From Candidatus Muproteobacteria bacterium RIFCSPHIGHO2_01_FULL_65_16 (GTDB taxonomy: Bacteria; Pseudomonadota; Gammaproteobacteria; Acidiferrobacterales; Sulfurifustaceae), in assembly GCA_001785175.1 (NCBI GenBank), contig MFSY01000032.1, positions 7,276-23,616 on the forward strand: a stretch of DNA of 16,341 bases. The letters are read 5' to 3'. Under the pieces are notes generated by a model. That model was not told where the DNA came from, did not search any database, and worked only from the letters and a program-made list of their open reading frames with translations. Each line of letters starts with the position of its first letter. The first letter of the stretch is position 1. Shown piece after piece: positions 15,778 through 16,341 of this stretch. The translations under genes and the position numbers were made by a program.

Positions 15778-16341
15778 AAGAACAACCTCGCTTTCCTTAG
15801 TTATTGTCGAATCAGCGATTATTCGCCGCGCAAGTGGGATGAGTGACATGGCCTGCCGAACCCCATGGATCGGCTGCGGCCGGACACCCCCGCCCTCATA
15901 TAAGCCTAGACGGCGGCGGCGAAAGCTCAACCATCCGCCCATTCTGGTGTGACAGACGGCATTTTTCCGGGAATAGATGGGCCGTGGACGCGGAAATAGC
16001 GGGGTAAAATCGTAAAAAGCTGCGGACGGCGCATGTTCCGTCCGGCCCCAAAAAAACCCACCCGGTGAGGTGCGTGGGAGGCGAAATTTTGTCCTACAAT
16101 GATTCTCGCGTGTCCTTGTATGTAGCTCTGTTGAATTTCGAGCAGTAATGCCGGCAGTGCGTGTGGGATGGGAAGTTTTTGGGTCCCCGTATGGCGCGCC
16201 CTCCGGTAATGGAGAACACCCCGGCGCTGCTGTTACGGCGCACCAGTCTTCGGCACGGCCTGATGGGTTCTTTCTTATCCCCGTCGGAGCGAGCCGAGCA
16301 CCGCAGCCGAGGCCGGGGGGTGTCGCGAGCCTCTGGTCGAG
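15778..16341. other. Non-coding right edge upstream of sat-cysC, repeat-rich
   Basis: About 560 bp with no supportable gene. It contains the sat-cysC leader, a 7-bp-stem hairpin CGGACGG (16023-16029)/CCGTCCG (16038-16044) next to a run of seven A, a second small dyad CCCAC (16057-16061)/GTGGG (16074-16078), and copy 2 of the dispersed repeat (16126-16201). After that is a GC-rich, dyad-rich stretch to the window edge. The plus strand stays open from about 16147 to the end, but the reading looks like repeat translation (see findings). Confidence 0.5.
16126..16201 (+). repeat. Dispersed repeat, copy 2 (unknown family)
   Basis: Direct-orientation partner of 2426-2502, one base shorter in the middle. 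The right-hand 18 bp, GTCCCCGTATGGCGCGCC, is identical in both copies, and the differences to its left are mostly single substitutions. The hairpin TGTGGGAT/GTCCCCGTA is kept through G-U pairs. Confidence 0.75.

Noticed and set aside
15778..15942. Longer N-terminus for Sat-CysC (starts at 15849 or 15942)
   Set aside because: The upstream codons are AT-richer or Arg/Gly-rich and unlike Sat N-termini. The 15777 ATG has a better-spaced AGG. The 15849 start is not fully excluded.
16147..16341. Open plus-strand frame running off the right edge (VWDGKFLGPRMARP onward)
   Set aside because: No start codon with a ribosome binding site. The downstream part is Arg/Ser-rich repeat-like translation, so not called as a partial gene; the conserved stretch is kept as a finding about the repeat.

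Overview
This is a GC-rich (by eye about 60-65%) bacterial chromosomal window of housekeeping genes. The gene set points to a proteobacterium, probably a gammaproteobacterium close to chemolithoautotrophic sulfur oxidisers. The signs are a two-subunit (alpha/beta) pyruvate dehydrogenase E1, a single-chain E2-E3 protein, a fused ATP sulfurylase/APS kinase, and a PuuD-like membrane protein. This placement is an inference; no rRNA or other phylogenetic marker is present. I see no tRNA, rRNA, CRISPR array, integrase or transposase.

Layout, left to right. A small unrecognised protein (minus strand) faces away from nth (endonuclease III), whose stop overlaps the start of a FIST-domain sensory protein. 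Converging on these is a minus-strand series: argG, a low-GC four-helix-bundle gene, ppnP and a TIGR04282/DUF2064 glycosyltransferase-like gene. Upstream of argG, on the same strand, lies the pyruvate dehydrogenase operon: pdhA (E1 alpha), pdhB (E1 beta) and a 912-residue E2-E3 fusion. Divergent from pdhA are a 34-residue single-pass membrane peptide and a PuuD-like membrane protein, closed by a strong terminator. Then comes argD-argF, translationally coupled, with a hairpin plus T-rich run in its leader. Convergent to argF is the fused sat-cysC gene, followed at the right edge by about 560 bp of non-coding and repeat sequence.

The enzymes cover three pathways. argD, argF and argG serve arginine synthesis from N-acetylglutamate semialdehyde to argininosuccinate (argH is not here). 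The pdh genes convert pyruvate to acetyl-CoA. Sat-CysC activates sulfate to PAPS, or its ATP sulfurylase half works in another sulfur route.

The most unusual content is between the genes. Several gaps hold small elements of one design: short tandem arrays of 7- or 8-bp units in two inverted arms, often starting at or overlapping the upstream gene's stop codon. The unit sequence differs from gap to gap (GTGAAAA, CGCAAAGG, AAGTAGC, AGCTATC). One pair of arms encloses the four-helix-bundle gene, which suggests a mobile cassette with gene-less derivatives. A second, unrelated dispersed repeat of about 76 bp, with a hairpin kept through G-U changes, occurs in direct orientation near both ends of the window. 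Two proteins also deserve attention: the E2-E3 fusion (Asn for Asp in the E2 catalytic motif and an extra segment in E3) and the Sat domain, whose substrate-binding Q-x-R-N-P motif reads Q-T-H-K-A.
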